Source: Dictyophora rubrovolvata (taxonomy: Eukaryota; Basidiomycota; Agaricomycetes; Phallales; Phallaceae). From it: a stretch of DNA of 64,000 bases. The notes below the pieces were generated by a model. The model was given only the letters and a program-made list of their open reading frames with translations. It was not told the DNA's origin and did not search any database. Shown here in pieces: positions 35,727 through 47,107 of the stretch; within the stretch, counting starts at the first letter, position 1; each line of letters opens with the position of its first letter. A program made the translations under genes and the position numbers. Location: assembly GCA_029959195.1 (NCBI GenBank), contig CP114124.1:124001-188000 (forward strand). Reading direction: 5' to 3'.

Positions 35727-36527
35727 ATGGACTCGGCGGAGAACACAGGGGGTGGTAAACGACCTCGTGGTAGGCTTTTTTGTTTTGTTTTGTTTCGTTC
35801 ATAAATTAAAAATTGAGTATGTCTAGGCCGGCCACCTAAACATAAGACTCGCAGTTTGGTGGAAGCTTTTGCTCCAAAGAAGGCGACGCAAACTGCTGCT
35901 GGTGAAACCCCTGAGCCCAGCACCAATGGAACTAGTACCAACGCGGCATCCAGAAGACATACATCCACTGATACGACCAATAACGCCACCAAACCTACTG
36001 AATCTGATAAACCGACAACAACACGAAAACGGACTCATACAGAGTTCAAAGAGGCCGATGACCCCACCGTGATCAACACCACCAACAAACTCGTCAACAA
36101 AAACTTGATACTACCTCAACGGCGAAGTTCGCGTCAGACGACAGTCATGGCCACACAAGTTTCAGAAGGCACGCTACGTCCACCGGGACCACCTCACTTG
36201 GAAGCAGCTCTCAACATCGCGCTAAGAAATCTGGAATCGGCGACGTGGGGTTTTCTGTGGTCGTACAACGAGAAACATCAGGGCAAAAAACCTCTTCCTA
36301 CACCTTCTGAGATCAAGGCTATTAGTAAATCCGTGAAGAGGGCTTCAGAGTTGGCCGATAAGGCTGATCGGGAGTTGGAAGAGGCTATTGATGAGATTAT
36401 GCTGTCTAATGCGCGGAAGAAGCGGCGTGGGCCTATTTTGTCAAAGTATGTTGTTGATCGGTTGTTTGATACGGATTCAAGTGCTTCGTCGACACCTGTT
36501 ATCCGACGGACGCCTTGTCAGGACTAG
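35727..36527 (+). CDS. AT-hook protein
   Basis: Two exons. The first (ATG at 35727) encodes MDSAENTGGGKRPRG; the intron has a GTAGGC donor and a CTAG acceptor at 35826. The second continues RPPKHKTRSLVEAF, so the splice junction falls inside a canonical AT-hook, KRPRGRPPKHK, which binds the minor groove of AT-rich DNA. A long Thr/Ser/Asn-rich linker follows (NGTSTNAASRRHTSTDTTNN). The C-terminal third is alpha-helical and charged (SEIKAISKSVKRASELADKA) and ends with a basic KKRRG patch. Total length is about 235 residues. The C-terminal part has no domain I recognise. A chromatin-associated or transcription role is inferred from the AT-hook alone. Confidence 0.72.
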
Positions 36528-37232
36528 TATTGGGAGGGGAGGAACGCTGGCTCATATGCACTGTACGCATCCCTAAAAAAAAGATGTTCCGACCCTCCAA
36601 ATATTCCATTCAATCATGCTCAAACCTTGCTTGCTTGCTGTAATTCAAACGGATATTTTTGAAGCTTGAATGCCATCATCATTCATCGACTACGTCTAAA
36701 ACATAGACTCAATACTTTGCACGTATCTGTATTATCATATCAACAAAGCTGTTTCTAATTCAACTCGTAACCTAATGATGCACCGCTAAAGAGGCATGAA
36801 ACTGGTAACTGTGAACTTTTAGTTTAGTTTGTGTGAACGTCTGCCAACACAATCGCCACGCCGGTCTTTCCGCTAACCCGACCATCCGACTTCCGAGTCA
36901 CCGACTGCTTCGATTTCGTCGTCAATAATGTATATGATAACGACATTTCCTTATCGCCTACAAATATAATCGCCCAAGTATCAAGACTGTCTCGGCGCTA
37001 TGCGGGGGCGATCAGATTGCAGACTCTTTTCATGATATGCATGGCGGGAGTTTCTGAGGATGGCTTTTCATTCGCTGCGGTAAATTTAGTCTTGCAGAAA
37101 AACAGGTGGCCAGATTTCCCAAAAGAGCAAAAGCGACTGGGCCACGTTCCCTTTTGTATTAATATGGGGTGAGAGGCGTTGCACCAGGATCATATTATTA
37201 ATGGCATGCGAATCGGTCTGCTTTGCTACTAG
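36528..37232. other. intergenic, no gene seen
   Basis: The 3' flank of the AT-hook gene and AT-rich sequence up to the hAT-like element. No coding or structural signal was found. Confidence 0.4.
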
Positions 37233-37807
37233 TACGATTTTAATGCAGGCTTTATCAAAAACATACGTCGGCTTGGTGGAACACCGATGCTCGAACTGTG
37301 TGTAATACTTGAAACCGGTTCGTATTTTGCAATTTGAATTCGGTTTGAGCCTAGTTCGGTCTCAAACTGGTTTGTTTGTGGTTTAAAAAAAAAGACTATA
37401 TATGGCAGTAATTGTTGGGCGCTAATTCTTAGTAATCACGATTCCCTGCACCCTTAGGTTCGGCACAAGCTCCATAAAGCTCCGCTTAAGGTCCTGCGGA
37501 GCTCAAGTCGGAGTGTGAAGGGGGTCGGCCGAACCTAGGCTCCTCTACTAACCGGATGGGGCGGTAGATGAATGTCCAGAGACTAGAAAGCTCAAAGAAG
37601 GTAATATGAGAAAGTGGGAATGATACGCTTCCCAAATGTATAGTTCTGAGCCTATTCTCATAATAATTTGACTTTAGTCAAACCGGTTCGAAATTCTGGA
37701 TGATCCCAGTTTGAGTTCGGCTCCCAAACCGGCTTCAAATCGGCTGTAAACCGGACTGAACCTGAACCGAACTGGTTCCCGCGGTTTCAAACCTAATCGT
37801 ACTCATC
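37233..37807. mobile_element. possible non-autonomous hAT-like element
   Basis: A stretch of about 575 bp whose ends carry inverted TACGATT motifs (TACGATTTTAAT on the left; GAGTACGATTAGG in reverse complement on the right). Subterminal inverted GAAACCG and GGTTCGG motifs repeat many times. An 8-bp near-duplication flanks it (GCTACTAG at 37225-37232, ACTACTAG at 37808-37815), which fits the 8-bp target duplication of hAT transposons. No transposase frame lies inside. The ends are not perfectly matched, so borders and class are tentative. It sits just upstream of the lone reductase gene. Confidence 0.4.
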
Positions 37808-37917
37808 ACTACTAGTAGTACTACCAGGTTGAAACCAATAGGATGAAACGGCTTGGGACCGGCATTTCCTGCTGAGAATTCATATGTCAACTACGCCAAC
37901 TTAAATAGACACATTTT

Positions 37918-37928
37918 TATATATAAAG
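37918..37928 (+). promoter_or_regulatory. TATA box of the lone reductase gene
   Basis: TATATATAAAG lies about 40 nt before the ATG at 37968. Its presence supports that start and makes an undetected upstream coding exon less likely. Confidence 0.5.
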
Positions 37929-37967
37929 AGGTGTTCTCGAGGAAGTGAGAAGTACGTCCTTCTTCAA

Positions 37968-39547
37968 ATGGCTCTTCCGTCTCAGCAATCAAGCTCATGT
38001 GCTCGACCAGACTCTCAAGATTACTCGGAGACGCTTGAAAGATATGTCAAGGGTTATACTGCGAGTTGGCCTACTCGCAATAGAACCACTACTACAAGAA
38101 ATAGCAGCGAAGCCGAGGTTTTCTTCATAACGGGAACCACGGGCACACTAGGCTCTCAAATCCTAGCTAGTCTCATCGCGCGACCGGACAGTCAAGTCGG
38201 GCGTATTTACGCGTTCAACAGAAAACATCCCAAACTCTCTTTTCGCGAACGGCATGAAGCTATTTTCGCGGAAAAAGGGAATGGTGTCGAGTTGTTGAGG
38301 TCTCCCAAGGTGGTGTTTGTTGAGGGTGATTCGTCTGTTAAGGGATTTGGTATTGCCAAGGGACTCTATGAGGAGGTTAGTTTTTTGGATGGTCCGGTTT
38401 TAGCGTTTTGGGTGTTGACGTTCTCTTGGTAGATGAAAAATTCCGTTACGACTATCATTCATAACGGTGCGTGTGGAGGTCTCTAGAGCTTTAAAACTTT
38501 CACAGGTTACGTATGTGAAAAAAAATAGCTTGGCCAGTCAAATTCACAAAACCATTGGTCGAATTCGAACCGAACCTTCAAGGACTCAGAAACCTGATAG
38601 ACTTTGCCTTACATAGTCCACACAAGCGTCCACCTCGTTTAATTTTCATAAGCAGTATAGGAATGGTCAAAGGTACGTCGTATTGCTGAAGAACCTAAAA
38701 CGCTAGTTCTAACGTAAAATAGCATGGGCAGAAACACCACCAATAACAGAAGCACCCATGATCAACGCCGCTTTAGTCTCAAAGGATGGATACCCTCAAT
38801 CTAAATGGGTTGCTGAGCGGATGTTGACCATTGCGAAGCAGGAAACGGACCTTGAACCGCTGATTGTGAGAGTTGGACAGTTGTCTGGAGGTGTTAATGG
38901 AAGTTGGAGTGAGAATGAGTGGTTCCCGGCTGTGGTAAGCGCTAGTAGGGTTATTGGCTGTCTTCCGGATTGCGGAGACTCTGTAAGAAAAATCTTTATG
39001 GATGATTTTTTTTAGGGCTGAATGTTCTTAGGTCGTAGGTTTCGTACCTTTGCGTATAGGTGCCAATGCCATTATCAACTTACGAAACACCTCATTGGAT
39101 TTCGCACACGTAGTCCACCCACGGCCAATCACGTCTACGAAACTAATGCAACTCGTTTCTGAATCATTAGGTGCTGGTGTCAAAGTCGTCCCTACGGACG
39201 AGTGGTTAACCAAATTACGCTCTTGGAAAAAAAGCGCGACTGCCGGAGCAACAACTGCCACTAGAAAAAAACAATACCATCATCCAGCTTTCAAGCTTGT
39301 AGACTTTTTCGAAGCTCATCTGAACCCGAAAACGCAGCGCGAGAGAAATCGAAGGCCCGGGCAGATGTATCAGATTACGGGAATGGCGATGCTCGAAACT
39401 GAGAAAACTTGTGAGAGTATCCCGAGTGACTTTGACGTGAAGATGTTACCACCACTGGATAGAAGTGAAATTGAGCGGTGGATTGGGTACTGGAGGAGGT
39501 GTTGTTGGGGCAGTGAAGGGTATAAACCTAGCATTGCTCGTTTGTGA
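37968..39547 (+). CDS. stand-alone thioester-reductase-domain protein
   Basis: Four or five exons encode a single NAD(P)-binding thioester-reductase (R) domain related to the C-terminus of adenylate-forming reductases. The N-terminus is a short linker (MALPSQQSS, then ETLERYVKGY). VFFITGTTGTLGSQIL follows, carrying the TGxTGxLG cofactor loop. HEAIFAEKGNGVELLRSPKV and FVEGDSSVKGFG follow. SSIGMVK and DGYPQSKWVAERML supply the Ser and the YxxxK catalytic residues, then VRVGQLSGGVNGSW and VDFFEAHL. The same landmarks occur in the full A-T-R protein at 40933-45358. No adenylation or carrier domain is present. The TATA box before the ATG and the hAT-like element further upstream argue against a missing 5' part. 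It may reduce an acyl thioester made elsewhere, or a free intermediate. Confidence 0.8.
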
Positions 39548-40932
39548 ATTATGGGATCAAGGGCTCTATGGTATTGCGTTACTCTATTGGATGTAGTAAC
39601 AATAACAATCATATGTCGAAGTAAAATATATATGTACACTGAAAACGTGGTTTAATCATACAAACCATTGCCGTTGCCACCTGTGCCGACAAGGGGGACG
39701 GCGGACGCCCAATTCCGACAAGCTTCTTCGGATTCGAAAGCTCAACCGGAGTCCGACGCCTGTGTTCTATTTAGTCCAATGTGAGACGAGAGTTAGATAT
39801 GACTTGCCACTTTGTCGAGCTTTGCTAGAGCCTAGTAGTATGATGCCGGGGCCCTAATGATTTTCTGGCTTTGGCCTCTCCGAATCTCAAGCCGGGCCGG
39901 GGTACGTCGGCTTTGGATCAGATCGGGGCTTCGAAGTGACAACGTCAAGTATGAATTTCTTTCGAATACAGTCACTTTCACTTATATCACCTAATAGTCT
40001 TTTTCTCATGCGTCTTTAAAAAAATACCTCCTGCTCCCCATTACAGTTGTCTTTCACCAAATCGTCGGCGCTTATCGGATTCCCTTCAAAAGGAGTAGGT
40101 AGGATTTAATTTCTTAGGCATTGCAGATGATTGAACAGAGCTAGAAGAGGTTTGAGCCTCTCTAAGAAACCGTCCCTTGGTGCTGTCGATCATGCCGTTT
40201 GGACAACTTGGCTTTGGCCTGACCAAACTCAGGCCGGGCCAATAGACTCTGACCATTGGATCTTTCTGGCGTATCATTACCTAACCGAAATCAGTCTCAT
40301 TGTAGAATTATCTTAGAGAATCATTGAGTGAAATCAAATATATAAAACTTTTACCATGAAGTTGATCAAATCGGAGTGTGTGCCTAATGCCGTTGTAATG
40401 CCGATAATCCTTACATTTCGGCTTCATTTCGGCCGGGCCAGACTCTTGCGAACATCGTTTCTCAACTTCTCCCAGTCCCTCGTGGTTCTACTCCACCTGT
40501 TTGCGACGTCTTCAGAAGCTACACCGGGACGGTATCGGACTGCGTAAAGTCTTATCGCCCGAGTGATGTTCAGCATCTTGCCCAGTGTACTACGCCCGTA
40601 GATCTGACTTGACTCCGTTTACATAAAGCAATCAGGTAGTATTGATCCAAAAAAACAAGAAGCTGAGCTTAAGCCTTTTTCAATTAAGATCACATGTACG
40701 AACGGCACGTTTCTCAATGTACGTATCCGCGACGCGCTAGCCTATCCTGTACCATTAAATTGAAATTGTGATCAAAAATTGAAAATTTGAAATGCGTCGG
40801 CGCGTCGGTTATGACATGTATGGCACCTCAGCCTTTTCGGATGCAAAATCGGATGCGAAAGAGGCTGGTACAGATAATATAAATAAGAGAACCCTCAAGT
40901 CTTTACCTATAATCTCCTGCATCTGCACAATT
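39548..40932. repeat. intergenic with degenerate repeat motifs
   Basis: Two copies of a GGCTTTGGCCT...GCCGGGCC motif pair occur at about 39862-39895 and 40208-40240, and a third GGCCGGGCC lies at about 40433. They may be pieces of a decayed non-autonomous element. No coding exon is supported. The last part is the A-T-R promoter. Confidence 0.35.
40878..40884 (+). promoter_or_regulatory. TATA box of the A-T-R gene
   Basis: TATAAAT lies 49 nt upstream of the ATG at 40933 and supports that start over an in-frame upstream ATG near 40792. Confidence 0.45.
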
Positions 40933-43900
40933 ATGTCCGAATCTCCCGTCGACTATTCAACTCTGTTTACTCTCCCTCCTAAAGATCATAAACTTACCCT
41001 TGACCAGCTTTATCAGTGGCATAGTGTTCATTCGCCTAAGGCTCCGACGTTTATTTATCCCGATGAGAATAGGGATAACAAGAATGTACGTTCTTGATTT
41101 TGTGCTAACCGATCCACAGTTGAACTGACTTTGCGCTTATGGACGATAAAGGTCGAGGTTACTTGGGAGAAGCTTGAAAAAGCTGTTTTATCTGGGATAG
41201 AGATTATTCGTAATCGTATACCCGAATGTCTAGATTATTCTGAGGAGCCAAATCCAAATCCAAATCCTCTTACCGTTGGGATCTTAGCTTCTTCAAGTGA
41301 TTCACCTACATCGCATCTTGAGCATGAACTGAACCTGACATATTACCAGATGTCATGATCTATACAGCAATGTTATACGCCCATCTCAGATTATCACATC
41401 CCACTACCAGATCTGGCTCAGGACGCCCCTTAATCCCATTCCTAATTTCACCCCGTAACTCTCCTACAGTCGTTCAACACATCCTTCAACAAGCTGGATC
41501 TCGCTATGTTTGGGTATCCGATGGTCCTATGCAGGCTATTGCTGAAGAAGCCATTAACACCATGCAGCCGGAAGATGATGATGCTGGTCGTCCGACTATT
41601 TTGACGATGCCGTCCTTTGAGGACTTATATTCTGAACAAGTGTCATCGTCCATCGCGTTACCACAGTCAGTCACCTTTGATGAAGTGGATGTCGATATCC
41701 CAGCTGTAATTCTTCATTCCTCCGGATCAACTGCTTTTCCTAAATTGCGTACGCTAACACATCGGATGTTAAAAGAGTGGTGTATGACTTTCGGTATGGC
41801 TTTTATAAATCCGTGATGAGATATAATTGACATGCCTTTTTTTAACGTAGAATGGAGCGATTTTGATATCCATGGGCAAATTCTTGGCGCACAAGCGCCT
41901 CCAGTTTTTCGTAAGTATTTAGACCTCTTTTATTCCCATTGCAGAAGCTCGAACTAACGGATCCCACATGATGTTCTAGACGCGATGGGTGTTTTTGTCT
42001 CTTCTTGGGCTGCGGTAGGCATTATATCATTTTCTAGTTAAAAGCTGAGTTGTTATTGCGGTAGGCATCTGGTGTGATACGAGCTGTACAGTACCCTAGA
42101 GCGACATTTGTACCTCTCACCCCTGAACTGTATCTCAAACAAGCCCTGTTAACAGGATGTACTGTACTTTATTGTGTTCCTAGCTATCTTGAGGTGAGAA
42201 TACCGCTCCGCGTGGTCCAGAAATATAGTTGGCTGACATGATTTCGTTGTGTGTTAATAGGAATGGGCTAAAACACCTGAGAGTATTCCGATTTTAAAAC
42301 AATTCAAGGGTATTGTAGGTCCATTCGTTTTTGATAATACCGCCTTTGTTCATTGTCAAAAATCTGTCAGTATTGGGGTGGTGCCCCTCTAAGCTCCGAA
42401 GCTGAAAGAACTTTGACCAACGCTGGAGTCGCTGTATTTATGGTATATGGCTTGACGGAGTTTGGTATTCCAGTGAACTTTCCAGGTACGTGAGCGCACA
42501 GCGGACTGCTTCCGAGAGACTGAGTGCGTGTTTAGCCAAGCCGCACAAGGAAGGCGGAGACTGGTTGAAATTTTCCTTCCAAGTTGAGCCGACTCTTGTT
42601 CCTCAGGATGAGGACCCGAATGTTTATGAAGTTGTTATGAAAGTGCGCGTGCTTTTCTATCACTACTGTTCTCTTGGTTTTATTTTATAACCCCGAATCT
42701 CCAGGATACAGAATTATTCCATATCACCAATTTCACTTCTGAGATTGACGGAGTTCCGGTTTATGAAACTAATGATTTGGTTGTAAAGCATCCCGACAAT
42801 CCCGAGCTTTTCAAAATCATAGGACGGAAGGATGATCAGATCATGTTGAGCACTGGTGAAAAGGTGAGAAGACAAACGGAAATAAAATACCGATAACCAC
42901 TTATAATAATCGGATTAAGACCAACCCGGGACCATTAGGTATGTCACTCGTGGCGGTAATATTAAATCCAAACTTTTATCTCATTAAAACTAGAAACTAT
43001 CATACAAAGAGACACTCACATCCAAGCAGCTTTATATTTCGGACGCGGCCGGCTTTTTAACGGTATCCTTATCCAACCCGAGTCTCATGAAGAGGTTGAG
43101 AAGCTTGGTATCGAGGGGTTTAGAAACCTTGTTTGGTAAAGTTCTAGTTTCGAAAAGGTTGTATTACGATAGCTTATACGTATGTGTCGCGTCAATTCTA
43201 TAGGCCCGCCGTGGAAAAGGCTAACGGATATGCACCTGCACATTCCAGGGTATTCAAAGAGGTACGTTGTCGTTATATACGGGGGCGGCTCTTTTTCTTA
43301 TTACTCGCGATCTTAGATGATTCTTATCTCATCTCCGTCAAAACCTTTCGCATATACGGCCAAGAACACCCCAAGACGAGGCATCGTCTTGAAGGCATAC
43401 ACCAAGGAAATAGATGACTTGTACGACCTTGTGGAACAATCATCGAATGTAGATCTTCAAGTACCGCCAGGAACATATCCAGGGGGTGGGTGGACAGAAG
43501 AGGAAGGTTACGGGTTTGTTCGGAAAGCGGTATACAAAGTCTTGGGCGAAAATTCGGCCGGTATGACAGATGAAGATGATATTTTCGCGTTTGGATGTGA
43601 CAGGTTAGTTGATTCACTATTATAAATAAAGAGAGTTATGTATTGACTGATTTCATCATTGACAGTTTACAAGCAACAATGTTGAAAAACACCGTCCTTC
43701 ACGCGCTTCGACAAGTGGCGCCTGCATCAAAAGTTCGAACTCTGCCCGGCAATTTCGTATATCAGTTCTCAACAATTCGTTCCTTAACGAACTTTGCTAC
43801 GGCAATATCTCAGCCTTCCTCCCACGGGATCGTCGATCTATCATCGGATAGTACCAGTAGAAATGACGATAGGCAACAGCGTATCAATGATCTGATCAAG

Positions 43901-45358
43901 AAGTACACTCAACGACAACCTTGGCCCGTGCACACTCCTAGAAATATCAATGGCACTGACGTCATCCGCAACAATAGTGAAGCCGGAGAAGTTGGTAGCG
44001 GCAACGAAGTTGTTTTTCTAACTGGAAGTACTGGTGGTCTCGGCTCGCAATTGCTTGCCCGACTTTTGGTTTCTCGTTCTGTTTCGAGGGTTTATGCTTT
44101 TAACCGACCCAGTACCAGTGCTAACGGAAAGACATCTTCCTATCAGCGGCATTTTGATGTGTTTCGTGATAGAGGGAATGATGTTGAACTGTTGAAGTCC
44201 AGAAAACTGGTGTTTGTTGAGGGTGATACGAGTGTAGATGGATTCGGAATCGCTCCGGAACTCTTTGTTGAGGTATGTTTTACATATTCATTTACTCCGG
44301 TAAATAAATTTATAAATAGATCAAAAATTCGATTACTACTATAATTCATAGTGGTCAGTTTTTCCTTTTATTTTCGTTGCTGTATCAATTAATTAATTGG
44401 GCATACAGCCTGGCGAGTCGATTTTAATATTCCCTTGTCGTCTCTTGAACCAGCAGTTCATGGAGTTCGAAACCTTATTGACCTCGCTTTGGGTTCTCCA
44501 CGTGCCGAACCACCTCGCATTTTATTCACAAGCAGTATTGGAATTGTGAAGAGTACGTTGTTCCTTTTTCCGTGTTTCCAGAATAGCTAACTTTGCTAAA
44601 AATAGCATGGCTAAATATTCCGCCTATCAAAGAGGACCCTATTGAAGATTTCAGTCTCATTAACACGAATGGTTACTCTGAATCTAAATGGGTGTGCGAA
44701 CAGATTCTTACAATTGCCGCGCAAGAGACTCCGCTACGTCCTGCGATAATACGTGTCGGCCAATTGTCGGGTGGTGTGAATGGTCACTGGAATGTCAAAG
44801 AATGGTTTTCGGGTTTAGTTCGTGCCAGTCAAATTATCGGAACGGCTCCGGATAGCGACGGTGTAAGTGTCAATTGGCAATTTTCGTGTTGCATCAAAAT
44901 TTACATTTTATGGCAAAAAGTTGGTATCGTTCGTGCCTGTCCATATAGCTGCGACAGCTATTCTTGAACTACGACACGCCCCTATCCAGATCGCCCATCT
45001 GGTTCACCCCCGGCCATCAACATGGAAGCGTCTCATTGGTTATGTTGCTGACATACTCCATGTTCCAACGATTCCTTATCCAGAGTGGGTGCAGCGACTG
45101 GAGGCGCTGCCAAGGACCGAAGATACGGTGAAAATTAATCCCGCGCTTCATCTCATCGATTTTTATAAAGGATGCGTTGCTCCGAATGACGTTCCTGATA
45201 GACAGTCCCGTGAGGCCATTGGATTGGCTACGTATGAGACTGCCCGTACCGCCGCGGCCTGCGCCTCTTTTGGTCCTGAGTATTTACCGACGCTCACGAA
45301 GGATGAAGTTAATTCATGGATTAGTTATTGGAGAGCTAAAGGTGCATTAGACCTTTAA
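40933..45358 (+). CDS. adenylate-forming reductase, A-T-R (NRPS-like)
   Basis: A many-exon gene of roughly 1,050 residues with three domains. Adenylation (about residues 20-500): VILHSSGSTAFPKLRTLTHR is the P-loop-like A3 motif, then PPVFHAMGVF, VVGGAPLSSEAE and VYGLTEFGIPVNF (A5), and IIGRKDDQIMLSTGEK (A7/A8 region). Thiolation: DDIFAFGCDSLQATML, with the phosphopantetheine Ser codon split by an intron. Reductase: VVFLTGSTGGLGSQLL, SSIGIVK, NGYSESKWVCEQIL (YxxxK) and VGQLSGGVNGHW. The family activates a carboxylic acid with ATP, loads it on the carrier and releases it as an aldehyde using NADPH; an L-alpha-aminoadipate reductase-type class is less likely because of length and A-domain start. 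No domain is broken. It is tandem with a lone R-domain gene and convergent with a zinc-finger gene. Confidence 0.88.
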
Positions 45359-45559
45359 TCGCGGAACCTGGTCAGCTGATGGGACAGGGTGTTTGTACAT
45401 AACATTTTTTTGGCTCAGAACTAATGTTCACTCGGCTTTAATAACTTTGGTCATTTGTATAAAATGAACAAGAAAACGTAGTATAGGGCAATAAATCATT
45501 ATGGCTCAACTATAAAGTAACATAATGACTGAAGACTCAGGTTCATCTTCTCAGGGTGC

Positions 45560-47107
45560 TCAGTGATCGACACGATGGACATCTCCCTTCCTTGCCGTTT
45601 CTCCCAACGGGCCGTAGCTGGCTGTTTATAATGCTGTCAATTTTTTCTCCCCTTGATGAGCCAAATTGGTTGAACATACCATATATCACAAATGGCTTGC
45701 TCTCGTAGATGACGTTTCTTGTCTTGTGATCGCGCAAAAGTATGACCGCTGCAACATGGAGTCAAAACCTCGACAGTCTCTCCCTGTTCTTTGTTAGAAA
45801 AATAATTAATGCTGACCAACTGCAAGTAAACCGCTTTTTTCCGCAGTGTTCCAAAGCATGGGCCATCCTGTCTTGACTGCGGACAAGATCATGACAGTTC
45901 TCCCACTGGCATGACCACTTGCTGTTCTGAATTGAACCCGACGTCGAAGGCACGTTTATCCTGGAAGAAGGTGGGAAAAAAGTTGTATGTAGTTCATCTT
46001 GACTGATAGATTTGTCTTCTGCCATTGTATGTGGAAGAGAAGAGGACTGATCTTGTGCGAAAGAGACTACTACGGAAGGAGAAGGGTCCGGCGTTGAAGG
46101 TGAGGTAAGAGATATTGAAGGAGAGCTGGGTGTCATTAGTTGAGAGTCTATAAAATAGAAATTATGAAGTATTAATCTAGATTAAAAGGAATTCATAGCA
46201 CTGACTATTCATACTTGAAACGTTGGGCGTCGAACTCGGTCGTCTCAACGCCAAAGGCGCCTCGTGGGGGACAAACGTAAGTTCTCTCCGTTCCTCCCCC
46301 TCAGGCGTCGTTGGATTTCGCGGAAATCGTCTTTGAAATGAGCTTTGAGATACAGTAGTATCCCCCATGCTCCTTGGAAGAGGCGTTCCCTGGTCCGCGG
46401 CCGAGGGAATGTCGGTTAACGATGCCGTGTGAGTAGCAGCCATAGTTGACCTATAGCCCTTTGAGGTAGTCGGTATTGGCGTATAAGGGTAATAAGGCAT
46501 ATTGATAGAGTAATGAGGATTAAATTGCAAATTGGAGCCAGGCGGGTTTTGGTAGTGACTACTGTGGTGGCCAACTTGATCTCCTGACCGATACACGACG
46601 GGATGCGATTGCGGATGCGAATAGAAAGCGGAGGGAGCTGAGTGAGGAAATAAACACTAAGCTAATAGAACCGTAGGGAGAGAATTGCGCGCTTTTTTAC
46701 ATACGTTGTTGACTAGGATGTTGCGAAAATTCTAAGGGAGGCGCATAGGCCACTGGAGTGGGCAGATAACCTGCCACTAGCGGAGAAGGACCGCCTCCCT
46801 CGAGAAAGTGCTGTGTTGCATTTTGGAAAGACTGCTGAATATGCATTTGGTGAGGATTATGGTGGGTGGGCGGTGAAATGGGCGAATACAATAGAGCATG
46901 CGAGGTAGACTGAGGATTTCTTGGAGGATAGTCAGGTTGCTGGGGAAGTCCAAAAGAAAGCGACTCAGTAAGACTTTTCGGTACCTAAACCCTAGGACAT
47001 ACAATATTTGATGACCCAGGTTCGCTGAAGTCTGGGTCGTCTATATAACCTGAATTCCCTGATTCTGAAGAATAAGAAAAATAATGACCACTATTAGGTA
47101 AAGTCAT
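45560..47107 (-). CDS. C2H2-type zinc-finger protein (paralogue D, diverged)
   Basis: The ATG at 47107 gives MTLPNSGHYFSYSSESGN, then QPDYPPRNPQSTS and long Pro/Ser/Thr/His-rich regions (GDQVGHHSSHYQNPPGS, SSPSISLTSPSTPDPSPS) before the fingers. Finger 1 is CQWENC-x11-H-ALE-H. Finger 2 is FTCSCGHTFARSQDKKRH, with C-x1-C spacing. Finger 3, using the acceptor ending CAGCCAG, is CDICYGPLGETARKGDVHRVDH and stops at 45560. Introns split the second Cys codon (TG|C) of fingers 2 and 3 just as in the three other copies, which supports common descent despite altered spacing. The longer N-terminus suggests a different partner set. A second acceptor choice would give another C-terminus, so the 3' end is less certain. 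Probably a nuclear regulator; it ends 201 nt from the A-T-R gene, facing it. Confidence 0.72.
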
